A stretch of DNA of 64,000 nucleotides, taken from contig CP081098.1 of NCBI GenBank assembly GCA_025141015.1, positions 609,501-673,500 of the forward strand. The letters run 5' to 3'. Position 1 is the stretch's first letter, and every line of letters starts with the position of its first letter. The DNA is from Rhodobacteraceae bacterium M382 (GTDB lineage: Bacteria; Pseudomonadota; Alphaproteobacteria; Rhodobacterales; Rhodobacteraceae). The notes under the pieces are model-generated. The model saw only the letters and a list, made by a program, of their open reading frames with translations, ran no database searches and was not told the origin of the DNA. The position numbers were made by a program, and so were the translations under genes. Below, piece after piece: positions 53,910-62,633 of the stretch.

Positions 53910-54784
53910 CGCGTGCTCCCTCCCAGGGCCTGATGCAGCCATAGCAATGCGGTTTGGGCGGTATCGCCGGTATGATGTCTGCCCAACCGCCATCCCGTGG
54001 CACGGCACAATTGCTCCAGCGCATCGCGGCGCTGCTCCAGCCGGTCCAGGTACCGATCACGCAGACCCGCCGCCATCAGGGTTTCATGCTGAACAGAGCC
54101 TGCGATGCTTTGAAAGACTGTGCGCCCTTGATACGGGAAGCTCTCTTCGTCAGGATCCAGAACCTGCAACAGGACGCCGTGGACCCCGCGGTCTGCCGCC
54201 TTGGTCAACGCCAATTGGATTTCACCAAAATCACCCAGAAAATCTGACAGGAACACGGCGCGCGCATGCGGAATCATTGCGCGATGTTCAGGAGAGGCAT
54301 AGTCCGTGTCTTCGGCGGTGGCGAAATGTTCGGCCAGTCGCAGGATTTGGGCATTGCCCCGGCGCGGCGGCAAAGTGGTGCCGGTCAGCCCCACGCGTTC
54401 TCCATTGCGGATCAGAATGATTGCTGTGGCCAGCGCCAACAGTCTTGCACGGTCCATCTTGTCCGGCAGGTTCCCGGATGATGAAAACCGCATCGAGGCT
54501 CCCTGATCGACCCACAGCATTACCGACTGGGCGATCTGCCATTCGCGTTCGCGTACATATTGAACATCGCCTCGTGCTGATCTGCGATGGTCGATCAAAC
54601 GGCGGCTATCGCCGGGCTGCGCCGGGCGATATTGCCAGAAATCATCCCCCAATCCTGCACGTCGACGCCCATGTTCGCCCAATAAAACCGATCCGGCCAA
54701 CCGTTCGGCCCGCGCCAAAAGGGGTGGCAGTCGGCTGGCTTCGGATTCGGCGCGCTGACGCAGGGATGGCGCGGGTTGGGTCAC
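53906..54784 (-). CDS. DUF58 domain protein
   Basis: A 292-residue protein with the DUF58 core YRPAQPGDSRRLIDHRRSARG near residue 55-75, followed by VREREWQIAQSVMLWVDQGASMRF, a VWA-like start with a degenerate MIDAS (DxGxS). There is no membrane helix, unlike many DUF58 proteins. It lies directly after moxR with four bases overlap and before the DUF4159 gene with four bases overlap, the standard MoxR-DUF58 arrangement. It is probably the MoxR client or adaptor. Confidence 0.92.
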   Translation of the reverse strand: MTQPAPSLRQRAESEASRLPPLLARAERLAGSVLLGEHGRRRAGLGDDFWQYRPAQPGDSRRLIDHRRSARGDVQYVREREWQIAQSVMLWVDQGASMRFSSSGNLPDKMDRARLLALATAIILIRNGERVGLTGTTLPPRRGNAQILRLAEHFATAEDTDYASPEHRAMIPHARAVFLSDFLGDFGEIQLALTKAADRGVHGVLLQVLDPDEESFPYQGRTVFQSIAGSVQHETLMAAGLRDRYLDRLEQRRDALEQLCRATGWRLGRHHTGDTAQTALLWLHQALGGSTR

Positions 54785-55788
54785 GCTGCGACCTCGGTCC
54801 GGGACAGGCTGGCGGCGGTGGTTTCGATCAGATCGGCCAAGCTGTCGCCGCGGGCGCGGGCGGCAAAGTTCAATGCCATCCGATGGCTCAGCACCGGGCG
54901 GGCCATGTCGATGACGTCTTCGGCGTTGGGGGCCAGGCGCCCTTGCAACAACGCACGGGCGCGCACCGTCAGCATCAATGCCTGTGCGGCGCGTGGGCCG
55001 GGGCCCCAGGCCACGGTCTCAGCGACACGGTCTGATACGCCCGGCTCGTCCGGGCGGAATGCGCGTACCAGATCCAGGATCAGGTCCACGACGGACTCTC
55101 CTACTGGCATCCGGCGCAGCAGAGTTTGGGCTGCCAGCAATTCCTGCGAGGTGAAAACTGCGCTGGCCTCGGCCTCGGTCACACCGGTTGTGGCCAGGAG
55201 GATGTCGCGTTCGGTATCGCGGTCGGGGTAATCGACGTCGATTTGCACCAGAAACCGGTCCAGCTGGGCTTCGGGCAGGGGGTAGGTGCCTTCCTGTTCG
55301 ATCGGGTTTTGGGTTGCCAGCACGTGAAACGGCATTCCCAGCGGACGATCCTGCCCGGCAACAGTAACTGTGCGCTCCTGCATGGCCTGCAACAGTGCCG
55401 ATTGCGTTCGGGGGCTGGCGCGGTTGATTTCATCGGCCATCAGCAGTTGGCAGAACACAGGTCCGGGGACAAACCGGAAAGACCGGCTGCCGTCAGTGCC
55501 TGTATCCAGCACTTCGGACCCAAGAATATCGGCAGGCATCAGATCGGGAGTGAACTGAATCCGGTTGCCGTCCAGGCCCATCACTGTCGACAGGGTTTCA
55601 ACCAACCGTGTCTTGCCCAGCCCCGGCAAACCGATCAACAACGCGTGCCCACCGCACAACAAAGAGGCCAGTGTCAGGTCTACCACCCGCTCCTGTCCAA
55701 TGAACCGCTTGGTGATGCTGGACTTGGCTTCGGCCAGTTTCGCTTCAAGCGTTTCGATTTCTTCAACAAGATTGTCGGGTTGGGACAT
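54781..55788 (-). CDS. MoxR family AAA+ ATPase
   Basis: About 335 residues from the ATG at 55788 (MSQPDNLVEEIETLEAKLAE). AAA+ motifs: Walker A GLPGLGKTRLVE, Walker B LLMADEINRASPRTQSALLQAMQE, sensor 1 ATQNPIEQEGTYPLPEAQLDRF, and the sensor 2/lid region near the C-terminus. MoxR ATPases act as chaperones for VWA proteins, and this operon encodes three downstream proteins with VWA-like segments. It is divergent from the DUF1285 gene with only 52 bases between them. Confidence 0.95.
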   Translation of the reverse strand: MSQPDNLVEEIETLEAKLAEAKSSITKRFIGQERVVDLTLASLLCGGHALLIGLPGLGKTRLVETLSTVMGLDGNRIQFTPDLMPADILGSEVLDTGTDGSRSFRFVPGPVFCQLLMADEINRASPRTQSALLQAMQERTVTVAGQDRPLGMPFHVLATQNPIEQEGTYPLPEAQLDRFLVQIDVDYPDRDTERDILLATTGVTEAEASAVFTSQELLAAQTLLRRMPVGESVVDLILDLVRAFRPDEPGVSDRVAETVAWGPGPRAAQALMLTVRARALLQGRLAPNAEDVIDMARPVLSHRMALNFAARARGDSLADLIETTAASLSRTEVAA

Positions 55789-55840
55789 GACTTTTCCTCG
55801 GCAGGAGATATATGTTGTAACTCTAACTCGCTCAGACGAA

Positions 55841-56428
55841 ATGGCAAAAACAATGAGTGGACAAAAAGCTGTTACTCCCTCCGCAGATGGCATAGCGGCG
55901 TCAATAAAGGCGTCCAAGGGCCGCGGACTTCCGCCGGTGCATCTGTGGAACCCACCGTTTTGCGGAGATCTGGACATGCGGATCGCCCGGGATGGGACGT
56001 GGTTCTATCTGGGCACCCCAATAGGACGGTTTGAGCTGGTCAAACTGTTTTCGTCGATTCTCAAGCTGGAAGATGGCAAATACTTTCTGGTTACCCCGGT
56101 TGAAAAGGTGGGAATCACAGTTGATGACGCCCCATTTGTGGCGGTTGATTTTGAACCCGAGGGGAACGGAACCGCGCAGGTTCTGACCTTTTCCACCCAT
56201 GTGGGCGACACTGCCGTGGCGGGACCGGACCATCAAATTCGGGTTGTTCGTGATCCGGAGACCGGGGAACCATCGCCCTATGTGCACATACGGGATGGGC
56301 TGGAGGCGCTGATTGATCGCAAGAGTTTTTACCGTCTTGTCGATCTGGGCGCGCATCACGACGGGTGGTTCGGGGTTTGGTCGTCGGGCCAGTTCTTTGC
56401 GATCATCCGGTCAGAGGAACTGGGCTGA
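55841..56428 (+). CDS. DUF1285 domain protein
   Basis: About 195 residues from the ATG at 55841. Family marks are LPPVHLWNPPFCGDLDMRIARDGTWFYLGTPIGR near residue 30 and FYRLVDLGAHHDGWFGVWSSGQFF at the end. DUF1285 proteins are small, conserved in proteobacteria and of unknown role; a structure-based link to nucleotide or lipid binding is unproven. It is divergent from moxR, so shared control is possible. Confidence 0.9.
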   Translation: MAKTMSGQKAVTPSADGIAASIKASKGRGLPPVHLWNPPFCGDLDMRIARDGTWFYLGTPIGRFELVKLFSSILKLEDGKYFLVTPVEKVGITVDDAPFVAVDFEPEGNGTAQVLTFSTHVGDTAVAGPDHQIRVVRDPETGEPSPYVHIRDGLEALIDRKSFYRLVDLGAHHDGWFGVWSSGQFFAIIRSEELG

Positions 56429-56475
56429 TTTTGATCTTTCTGGTATTGGTGCTGTCCCGTTCTGTCTCTGGGGCC

Positions 56476-57444
56476 TTACGGAGTGTGTGAAATAACTTCG
56501 GTCTCGGGCGGGGCTTGGCGTCGTTTTTTCTGCGCGATCAAAACACCGATCCCGACCAGAGCGGCTCCATAGGCCTGGGGCCAATACCAGCCAGCACCCA
56601 AACCAACCATGATCAGCATGACAAAGAAAGGCGTCAGGTTCATGTGGAAGCAGGCCAGGGCCACGCCCAGCTTGCCCACTGATGCAATCCACAGCACCTG
56701 ACTGATGGCCATCGCGATGACGGTATAGATCAACAACAGTTGGATTTGTTCCCAACTGATTGGTTCGCTCGGCAACACCAGCGCTCCACTGAGAAAAGTG
56801 CCGACTGCCATAATCCACAAGGCGACTGCACCTCCGGTGAATGTCAGGGTAGATCGCCCAATGGGACCCAGCATCGGCAGGTCGCGATTGACCGCCATAC
56901 TGGCCCAAGTCCACAAAAATACTGCCCCAACCGCATAGGCGGCACCCAGTCCCAATTGCCCGGAGGGCAGGCCATTTGTGGCGATGAACCCTCCGGCGAC
57001 GGTCGCGCCCAGACCAATCATGAACCGAATCGATATACGTCGGGTGCCCGCGCGTACTTCCAGCAGAGCACCCGCCACCGGGGCTGTGGCCGATATCAGG
57101 GCAACGGTTACCGGATCGGTCAGATCCTGTGCGACCAACATCATATGCGCGCCGACCCCAAATCCAATTCCGCCTGTGATCAACCCCTTGATGATCTGTT
57201 TCGAGCTCAACAGGGGCAATCCTTCGATGATCATCCAGACCGGGATCATCAAAGCGATGGCCAGCGTCATCCGCACGGTGATCAGAAACAACGGCGACCA
57301 ATCTTGCAGCAACAACTCGGCGACAGGAAACCCGATCGCCCAAGTCATCATGGACAGACCCGCCATCAGGTTTCCCGCAACGGCTGTTCGCGAATGAGAG
57401 GGAGCTAGATTAGGCTGTGCGGATCTGTTTGACTGCAAATTCAT
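56476..57444 (-). CDS. DMT superfamily (EamA) transporter
   Basis: About 322 residues from the ATG at 57444 (MNLQSNRS), with an alternative Met about 26 codons later just before the first helix (MAGLSMMTWAIGFPVAELLL). Ten helices in two EamA repeats; the polar C-terminal tail (RRQAPPETEVISH) is cytoplasmic. It differs clearly from the DMT protein at 12.8 kb. Substrate unknown. It is convergent with DUF1285 and divergent from the isomerase gene. Confidence 0.88.
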   Translation of the reverse strand: MNLQSNRSAQPNLAPSHSRTAVAGNLMAGLSMMTWAIGFPVAELLLQDWSPLFLITVRMTLAIALMIPVWMIIEGLPLLSSKQIIKGLITGGIGFGVGAHMMLVAQDLTDPVTVALISATAPVAGALLEVRAGTRRISIRFMIGLGATVAGGFIATNGLPSGQLGLGAAYAVGAVFLWTWASMAVNRDLPMLGPIGRSTLTFTGGAVALWIMAVGTFLSGALVLPSEPISWEQIQLLLIYTVIAMAISQVLWIASVGKLGVALACFHMNLTPFFVMLIMVGLGAGWYWPQAYGAALVGIGVLIAQKKRRQAPPETEVISHTP

Positions 57445-57597
57445 GCTGAACTTCTGCGTTTGGGGGCAATTCGTGTAGCGAAGAGAAGATTCGCACCAGT
57501 GTCTGAAGGGAAACCGACATTTGGTCGTTTTCAGTCTCTTGGCTGAATGGGGCAGGTCAGGGTATGTCAAAAGCTAGAGTCAACAGGATTGAAAGAC

Positions 57598-58359
57598 ATG
57601 CCACGATTTGCAGCCAATATTTCCCTGTTGTTTGCCGAGCTTCCGTATCTCGACCGATTTTCAGCTGCCGCCGATGCAGGTTTTGATGCTGTCGAAATCC
57701 TGTTTCCGTATGAAATCGCGGCCAAGGACACATTGCGGGCCTTGTTGGCCAACGGTCTCGAACTTGTTCTGATCAATGCACCACCGCCCAACTATACCGG
57801 TGGTGCGCCCGGATTTGCGGCAGTTCCTGGTGGCGAGGCCCGGTTCCAAAGCGATATGCGCCGGGTGATGCGCTATGCAGATATGTTGAACCCCGGACTA
57901 ATTCACATCATGGCCGGCTATCAGTCAGGCGCTGCCGCGCAGCAGGTGTTCGAGAAAAACCTGCGCTGGGTTACCGAGACATATCCATGCCAAAAATTCA
58001 CGATCGAACCGCTGAATGAACACGATCAGCCCGGCTATTTTTTGAACGACTATGCGCTGGCCGCCGATGTGTTGGATGCTGTGGACCGTCCCAATGTGGG
58101 CTTGCAATATGATGCCTACCATGCCGAGGTCATACACGGCGATGCAGCCGGAATTTGGGACCGGTTTGCACCTATGGTTCGGCATGTGCAAATTGGTGCC
58201 GCACCGGACAGATCTGAACCCGGACGCGGTCCGGTGGATTTCCCGACCTTGTTTGCCGCCATTGATGCCAGTGGATATTCAGGCTGGGTCAGTGCGGAAT
58301 ATACCCCCAGCACCAGAACAACCCAAGAGTCCCTGGGCTGGATGCGAGGATTGGCTTGA
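57598..58359 (+). CDS. Hydroxypyruvate isomerase family protein
   Basis: A 253-residue TIM-barrel sugar-phosphate-isomerase-like protein from the ATG at 57598 (PRFAANISLLFAELPYLDRF). Typical parts are GFDAVEILFPYE (metal Glu region), HIMAGYQSG, FTIEPLNEHDQPGYF with the catalytic Glu, NVGLQYDAYHAE, and GWVSAEYTPS with the second Glu. It may interconvert hydroxypyruvate and tartronate semialdehyde, or act on 2-oxo-tetronate as OtnI does; no otn or gcl genes are nearby to decide. Confidence 0.88.
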   Translation: MPRFAANISLLFAELPYLDRFSAAADAGFDAVEILFPYEIAAKDTLRALLANGLELVLINAPPPNYTGGAPGFAAVPGGEARFQSDMRRVMRYADMLNPGLIHIMAGYQSGAAAQQVFEKNLRWVTETYPCQKFTIEPLNEHDQPGYFLNDYALAADVLDAVDRPNVGLQYDAYHAEVIHGDAAGIWDRFAPMVRHVQIGAAPDRSEPGRGPVDFPTLFAAIDASGYSGWVSAEYTPSTRTTQESLGWMRGLA

Positions 58360-58410
58360 ATTGTTATTCCAAAAATTGCATATGATTGAAAAACCACACA
58401 GGAGCCGGAA

Positions 58411-58659
58411 ATGATCCCTGCGCGTTATTCTCAATTGGTGTTCAGCCTGATTCTGTCGGGATTGATGTCCTTTATCGTTACTGGTGTGGCGACATTCACG
58501 AACATGGGATTCGGAGCGCAGTTGTTTTCCAGCTGGATGGGGGCTTGGTCGGTGAGTTGGCCAATCGCTTTTCTCGTGGCGTTTCTGGCAGCGCCGCATG
58601 TGCGCAAGCTTGTGTCCAAACTGGTGCAGCAACCCCAGCAACAGCCCCGCCAGGGGTGA
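58411..58659 (+). CDS. DUF2798 family small membrane protein
   Basis: An 82-residue protein with two helices: YSQLVFSLILSGLMSFIVTGVATF and FSSWMGAWSVSWPIAFLVAFLAAP, then a basic and glutamine-rich tail (KLVQQPQQQPRQ). Length and the pattern around FVTG and W-x-W-PIAF match DUF2798. Function unknown. It starts 51 bases after the isomerase gene and may share its transcript. A structured repeat sits between it and polA, in the sense of polA. Confidence 0.88.
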   Translation: MIPARYSQLVFSLILSGLMSFIVTGVATFTNMGFGAQLFSSWMGAWSVSWPIAFLVAFLAAPHVRKLVSKLVQQPQQQPRQG

Positions 58660-58680
58660 GCCTGTTTCGCAAACCACGCC

Positions 58681-58763
58681 GGGCCAGGCAGCGCGTGCTT
58701 GCACGCGCTGCCTGGCCCAACGGGGGGTGACGCATCTTTGATGCGGCTCCCGCGGGCGGGAGC
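58681..58763 (-). repeat. Structured 3'-end repeat, copy E (after polA)
   Basis: Read on the minus strand, beginning 48 bases after the polA stop: box 1 GCTCCCGCCCG (58763-58753); hairpin 1 CGCATC-ttt-GATGCG (58731-58745); box 2 TTGGGCC (58720-58714); hairpin 2 with a perfect 17-base stem (58681-58697 paired with 58702-58718, loop cttg). It has the longest stem of the five copies. Box 1 is also part of a local palindrome (58746-58763). Confidence 0.85.
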
Positions 58764-58811
58764 TCTCCCGTTTTGGCACCAGATCAGTGACCCTGCGTGT
58801 CATGTAACCCT

Positions 58812-61619
58812 CTAATGGGCTTCCGACCAATCGGCTCCCTGACCAGCATCAACGCTCAATTTGATTTCCAGATGCACAGCCGGATCTGCCGCGGTTTCCA
58901 TGACGTGACGCGCTACGGCAATGGTTTCCTCGACATCTGCCTCGGGGACTTCAAACAGCAGTTCATCGTGAACCTGCAGCAACATCCGTGCGGGCAGGTG
59001 TGCAATAGCGTCGGGCATCCGGATCATTGCGCGGCGGATGACATCTGCGGCCGTGCCCTGGATAGGCGCGTTGATCGCCGCGCGTTTGGCGAACCCGGCC
59101 TTGGGGCCTTTGGCACCAATCTCGGGCGTGTGGATCTTGCGTCCGAACAAAGTCTGCACATACCCGTGCTCCTTGGCGAAATCGACGGTGCTGTCCATAT
59201 ATTTTCGGATCCCGGGGAACCGTTCGAAATAGCGGTCAATAAAACCTTGGGCATCCTTGCGCGGGATACGAAGGTTGCGCGCCAGTCCGAATCCGGAAAT
59301 TCCGTAGATGACGCCAAAGTTGATTGCCTTGGCTTGACGTCGGATATCCGACGTCATCTCGTCCAGCGGAACGTCGAACATTTCGGATGCGGTCATGGCG
59401 TGAATGTCCAAACCATCAGCAAACGCCTGTTTCAGCGCATCAATCCCGGCGACATGGGCCAGGATCCGCAGTTCAATCTGGGAATAGTCGAGCGACAGAA
59501 GCACATTTCCCGGTTCGGCGATAAAGGCCTCTCGGATACGGCGCCCTTCCTCGGAACGCACCGGGATGTTTTGCAGGTTCGGATCCGTCGACGCCAATCG
59601 CCCCGTTGATGCACCGGCGATGGAATAGGAGGTGTGCACCCGGCCGGTGTCCGGGTTGATATGGTCCTGTAGGGCATCCGTATAGGTCGACTTCAGTTTG
59701 GACAGCTGTCGCCAGTCCAACACCCGGCCAGGCAGTTCATGCTCTGTTGCCAAATCTTCCAGAATATCCGCACCCGTCGCATAGGCACCGGTCTTGCCCT
59801 TTTTGCCACCCTCGATTCCCATTTTGTCGAACAGGATCTCGCCCAACTGCTTGGGGCTGCCGACATTGAAGCTCTCACCGGCCAGTTCGTGAATTTCGGC
59901 TTCCAGAGCGGCCATCTTTTGGGCAAAGGCATTGGACATCCTGCTCAGGGTGTCCCGGTCAACCTTGATGCCGTCCATTTCCATCTTGGCCAGAACTGGG
60001 ATCAGCGGCCGTTCCAGTGTTTCATAGACGGTGGTGACCTGCCGTTGGTGCAGCTGTGGCTTGAACGTCTGCCACAGGCGCAGCGTGATATCCGCGTCCT
60101 CGGCGGCATAGGCGATGGCATCGTCAATTGGCACACGGTCGAAGGTGATCGCGGATTTTCCGGTGCCCAGCAGCGGTTTGATTGGAATTGGAGTGTGATC
60201 CAGATAGCGATCCGAAAGCGTATCCATTCCGTGGTTGTGTTCACCGCCGTGCAGCGCATAGGACATCAACATGGTATCGTCGATCGGTGTCACTGTGATG
60301 CCCTGACGGGCAAAGATCTTGGCGTCGTATTTCATGTTCTGCCCGATCTTGATCACTGACGGATCTTCGAGCAGCGGTTTCAACATATCCAGCGCCGTCT
60401 TTAGCGGCATCTGCCCCTCGGCCAATTCATCCGATCCAAACAAGTCGTCCGAGGCTCCGGCCTTGTGGGTCAACGGGATGTAACAGGCCTGTCCGGCTTC
60501 GACACACAGGGAAACGCCAACCAGATCGACAACCATTTCGTCCAAACCGGTGGTTTCGGTATCCACGGCGACCCAGCCGCGTTCTATTGCCTGATCTATC
60601 CACCCCTGCAACGCAGCTGCATCTCGCACACAGGTGTATGTCTCGGGGTTAAAGGGTACGGATTCGGGCATCGACGCCTCGCCGCTGCCTTCCAGAGGTT
60701 TCTCTGGGATGTCCGGAGTTTCCACACCCATTCGATCAGCCAGACGTTTGGAAAGCGTGCGGAACTCCATTTCGGAGAGGAATGTCAGCAGGGCTTCGGG
60801 GTCGGGATCCTGAACTTCCAACTCCTCGAGCGAGAAGTCGAGCGTCATCTCGCAGTCCAGCTGAACCAGCTGTTTGGACAATTCGATCTGATCGCGATTG
60901 TCGATCAATGTCTGTCGCCGCTTGGGCTGCTTGATTTCTGTTGCGCGGTTCAGCAGATCTTCGAGCGAACCATATTCGTTGATCAACAACGCGGCGGTCT
61001 TGATACCGATTCCCGGTGCACCTGGCACATTGTCAACACTGTCCCCGGCCAGCGCCTGAACGTCCACCACGCGTTCCGGGCCGACACCGAATTTCTCCAG
61101 CACCCCGTCGCGGTCAATGCGCTTGTTCTTCATCGCGTCCAGCATTTCAACGCCGCCGCCAACCAGCTGCATCAGGTCCTTGTCAGAACTGATGATGGTC
61201 ACCCGACCGCCAGCCTCGCGCGCGCGACAGGCCAATGTGGCGATAATGTCGTCGGCCTCGAATCCTTCGACCTCCTTGCAGGCGATATTAAAGGCACGGG
61301 TGGCGTCGCGGGTCAGCGGAAATTGTGGCACCAGATCTTCGGGGGCAGGCGGACGGTTGGCCTTGTAGAGATCATACATCTCATTGCGGAAACTCTTGCC
61401 CGAATGATCAAAGATCACCGCCGCATGGGTGGGTGCGTCGGGACCGTTGTTATCCTCGACATAGCGTTGCAGCATATTGCAGAACCCCGATACGGCACCA
61501 ACAGGCAGCCCGTCGGATTTACGGGTTAGCGGCGGCAACGCGTGATAGGCGCGAAAGATAAAGGCCGATCCATCAATCAGATGCAGATGGCAACCCTTGC
61601 CGAATTCGGTCTTGCTCAT
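58812..61619 (-). CDS. polA: DNA polymerase I
   Basis: About 935 residues from the ATG at 61619 (MSKTEFGKGCHLHLIDGSAF). All three activities look intact. The 5'-3' exonuclease domain fills the first 300 residues (GFEADDIIATLA, SSDKDLMQLV). The 3'-5' proofreading domain keeps its acids (AVDTETTGLD, NMKYDAKIF, AEDADITL). The polymerase domain has LSLDYSQIELRILAHVAG, RQAKAINFGVIYG and LLQVHDELLFEVPE. It fills gaps in repair and Okazaki fragment processing. Repeat copy E follows its stop. Confidence 0.98.
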   Translation of the reverse strand: MSKTEFGKGCHLHLIDGSAFIFRAYHALPPLTRKSDGLPVGAVSGFCNMLQRYVEDNNGPDAPTHAAVIFDHSGKSFRNEMYDLYKANRPPAPEDLVPQFPLTRDATRAFNIACKEVEGFEADDIIATLACRAREAGGRVTIISSDKDLMQLVGGGVEMLDAMKNKRIDRDGVLEKFGVGPERVVDVQALAGDSVDNVPGAPGIGIKTAALLINEYGSLEDLLNRATEIKQPKRRQTLIDNRDQIELSKQLVQLDCEMTLDFSLEELEVQDPDPEALLTFLSEMEFRTLSKRLADRMGVETPDIPEKPLEGSGEASMPESVPFNPETYTCVRDAAALQGWIDQAIERGWVAVDTETTGLDEMVVDLVGVSLCVEAGQACYIPLTHKAGASDDLFGSDELAEGQMPLKTALDMLKPLLEDPSVIKIGQNMKYDAKIFARQGITVTPIDDTMLMSYALHGGEHNHGMDTLSDRYLDHTPIPIKPLLGTGKSAITFDRVPIDDAIAYAAEDADITLRLWQTFKPQLHQRQVTTVYETLERPLIPVLAKMEMDGIKVDRDTLSRMSNAFAQKMAALEAEIHELAGESFNVGSPKQLGEILFDKMGIEGGKKGKTGAYATGADILEDLATEHELPGRVLDWRQLSKLKSTYTDALQDHINPDTGRVHTSYSIAGASTGRLASTDPNLQNIPVRSEEGRRIREAFIAEPGNVLLSLDYSQIELRILAHVAGIDALKQAFADGLDIHAMTASEMFDVPLDEMTSDIRRQAKAINFGVIYGISGFGLARNLRIPRKDAQGFIDRYFERFPGIRKYMDSTVDFAKEHGYVQTLFGRKIHTPEIGAKGPKAGFAKRAAINAPIQGTAADVIRRAMIRMPDAIAHLPARMLLQVHDELLFEVPEADVEETIAVARHVMETAADPAVHLEIKLSVDAGQGADWSEAH

Positions 61620-61645
61620 GACGCGGTGCCCCGTAATGTGAATGC

Positions 61646-62137
61646 ATGTTTGATTTACGCATTTTATCCGCCATCCCGCCCCTGACCGCAATCGCCCTTA
61701 TGGCCAGTCCGGCGCTGTCGGCACCAAAAGTTGACCTCGACTGTGACCAGACCTTTGATGGAGCCGAGCTCTGTTCGCCTTTGGTTGCCTGTTTGGGACA
61801 GACAGGGATCTATTTCACCGGGCGCGCCATGGGATGGAACTCCGGGGTCTTTGCAGGGGATACCAATGCTGGTTTTACATGCTTTGGGCAGTGGCGACTT
61901 AATGGGTTTTTGGGTTTGGGCGAGGCAACAATCGAATGCGACAATGCGCTAACCGGGATTGTGTATTTCACCTCGCATGATCCAGAAACCGGAACCGCCA
62001 GCGGTTTGGGCAGGCTCAGCAATGGGGAAACGATTCACATGTGGTCAGGACACAATATTCGCCAGTTCCTAAGAAATGAATCAGGGGAGGTTAACCCACG
62101 TTTGCTGTGCAATGATGTCGAGGTTCCGATCAGCTGA
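61646..62137 (+). CDS. Small secreted cysteine-containing protein of unknown function
   Basis: A 163-residue protein. A signal peptide (LSAIPPLTAIALMASPALSA) is likely cut before PKVDLDCD. The mature part has six cysteines (DLDCD, ELCS, VACLG, FTCFG, IECDN, LLCND), which could form three disulphides in the periplasm, and no further helix. I do not recognise a domain. It is divergent from polA, with starts 26 bases apart. Confidence 0.75.
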   Translation: MFDLRILSAIPPLTAIALMASPALSAPKVDLDCDQTFDGAELCSPLVACLGQTGIYFTGRAMGWNSGVFAGDTNAGFTCFGQWRLNGFLGLGEATIECDNALTGIVYFTSHDPETGTASGLGRLSNGETIHMWSGHNIRQFLRNESGEVNPRLLCNDVEVPIS

Positions 62138-62376
62138 GTTGGTGACGTGGGCAAACAGGTCCTGCCCGGCTCAAAATTGGTCGTCAATGCCTGACCAGTT
62201 GCATGATTGCGTGCATCGTTGATGTGCAAGCGACGAATGTCGTCGACCTACAGGTAATGCCACCTGAAACAGGACATACAGGATTCAAACGGGGTGCGGC
62301 TCTCTGCCGCCTCCGAACCGGCAACTGCCAGAGCGGTCGGCGACAGCAGTTTTCACGTTCGCTTTAGTTGGCCGTT
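62138..62376. other. Structured intergenic region between convergent genes
   Basis: This 239-base stretch has several hairpins: GGGCA/TGCCC near 62150-62170, TGGTC/GACCA near 62180, GACGA/TCGTC near 62240, and GCGGC-tctct-GCCGC near 62300. Starting 20 bases after the stop of the upstream gene, GGTCCTGCCCG (62158-62168) matches box 1 of the structured 3'-end repeat at 10 of 11 bases of copy D, so a degraded sixth copy is possible. No tRNA, tmRNA or signal recognition RNA could be fitted. Confidence 0.4.
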
Positions 62377-62562
62377 TTAGTCGGCCGTGGTGTCCTGATG
62401 TGCCTTGTGCACATATTTGCAATCGCAATAGGGGCATTCGACCCAACCGTCGCCCTCGGGGATTTGCAGATAGACACGGGGGTGTCCCAACGCGCCTTCG
62501 CCACCGTCGCAGGCGACGCGATAGCTTTCGACGATCTTGGTTTCCGGCGCATGGGTGGTCAT
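62377..62562 (-). CDS. Zinc-finger (zf-CHCC) small protein
   Basis: A 61-residue protein from the ATG at 62562. Zinc ligands follow the CHCC pattern: VACDGG, ALGHPRVYL, and VECPYCDCKYV. This is the bacterial relative of the mitochondrial complex I accessory subunit NDUFS6; in alphaproteobacteria it is thought to help complex I. No nuo genes are nearby. Length and motif order fit the family well. Confidence 0.92.
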   Translation of the reverse strand: MTTHAPETKIVESYRVACDGGEGALGHPRVYLQIPEGDGWVECPYCDCKYVHKAHQDTTAD

Positions 62563-62633
62563 CGCTGGCAGTCCTTCTGATAATACGTTAGGCGCTTTTA
62601 TGAGGCAGGACAAAACCGGGAGCAAGAGCCGCG

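Noticed and set aside
62138-62376. tRNA or tmRNA in the structured gap
   Set aside because: No cloverleaf, T-loop or tag-peptide pattern could be fitted on either strand.
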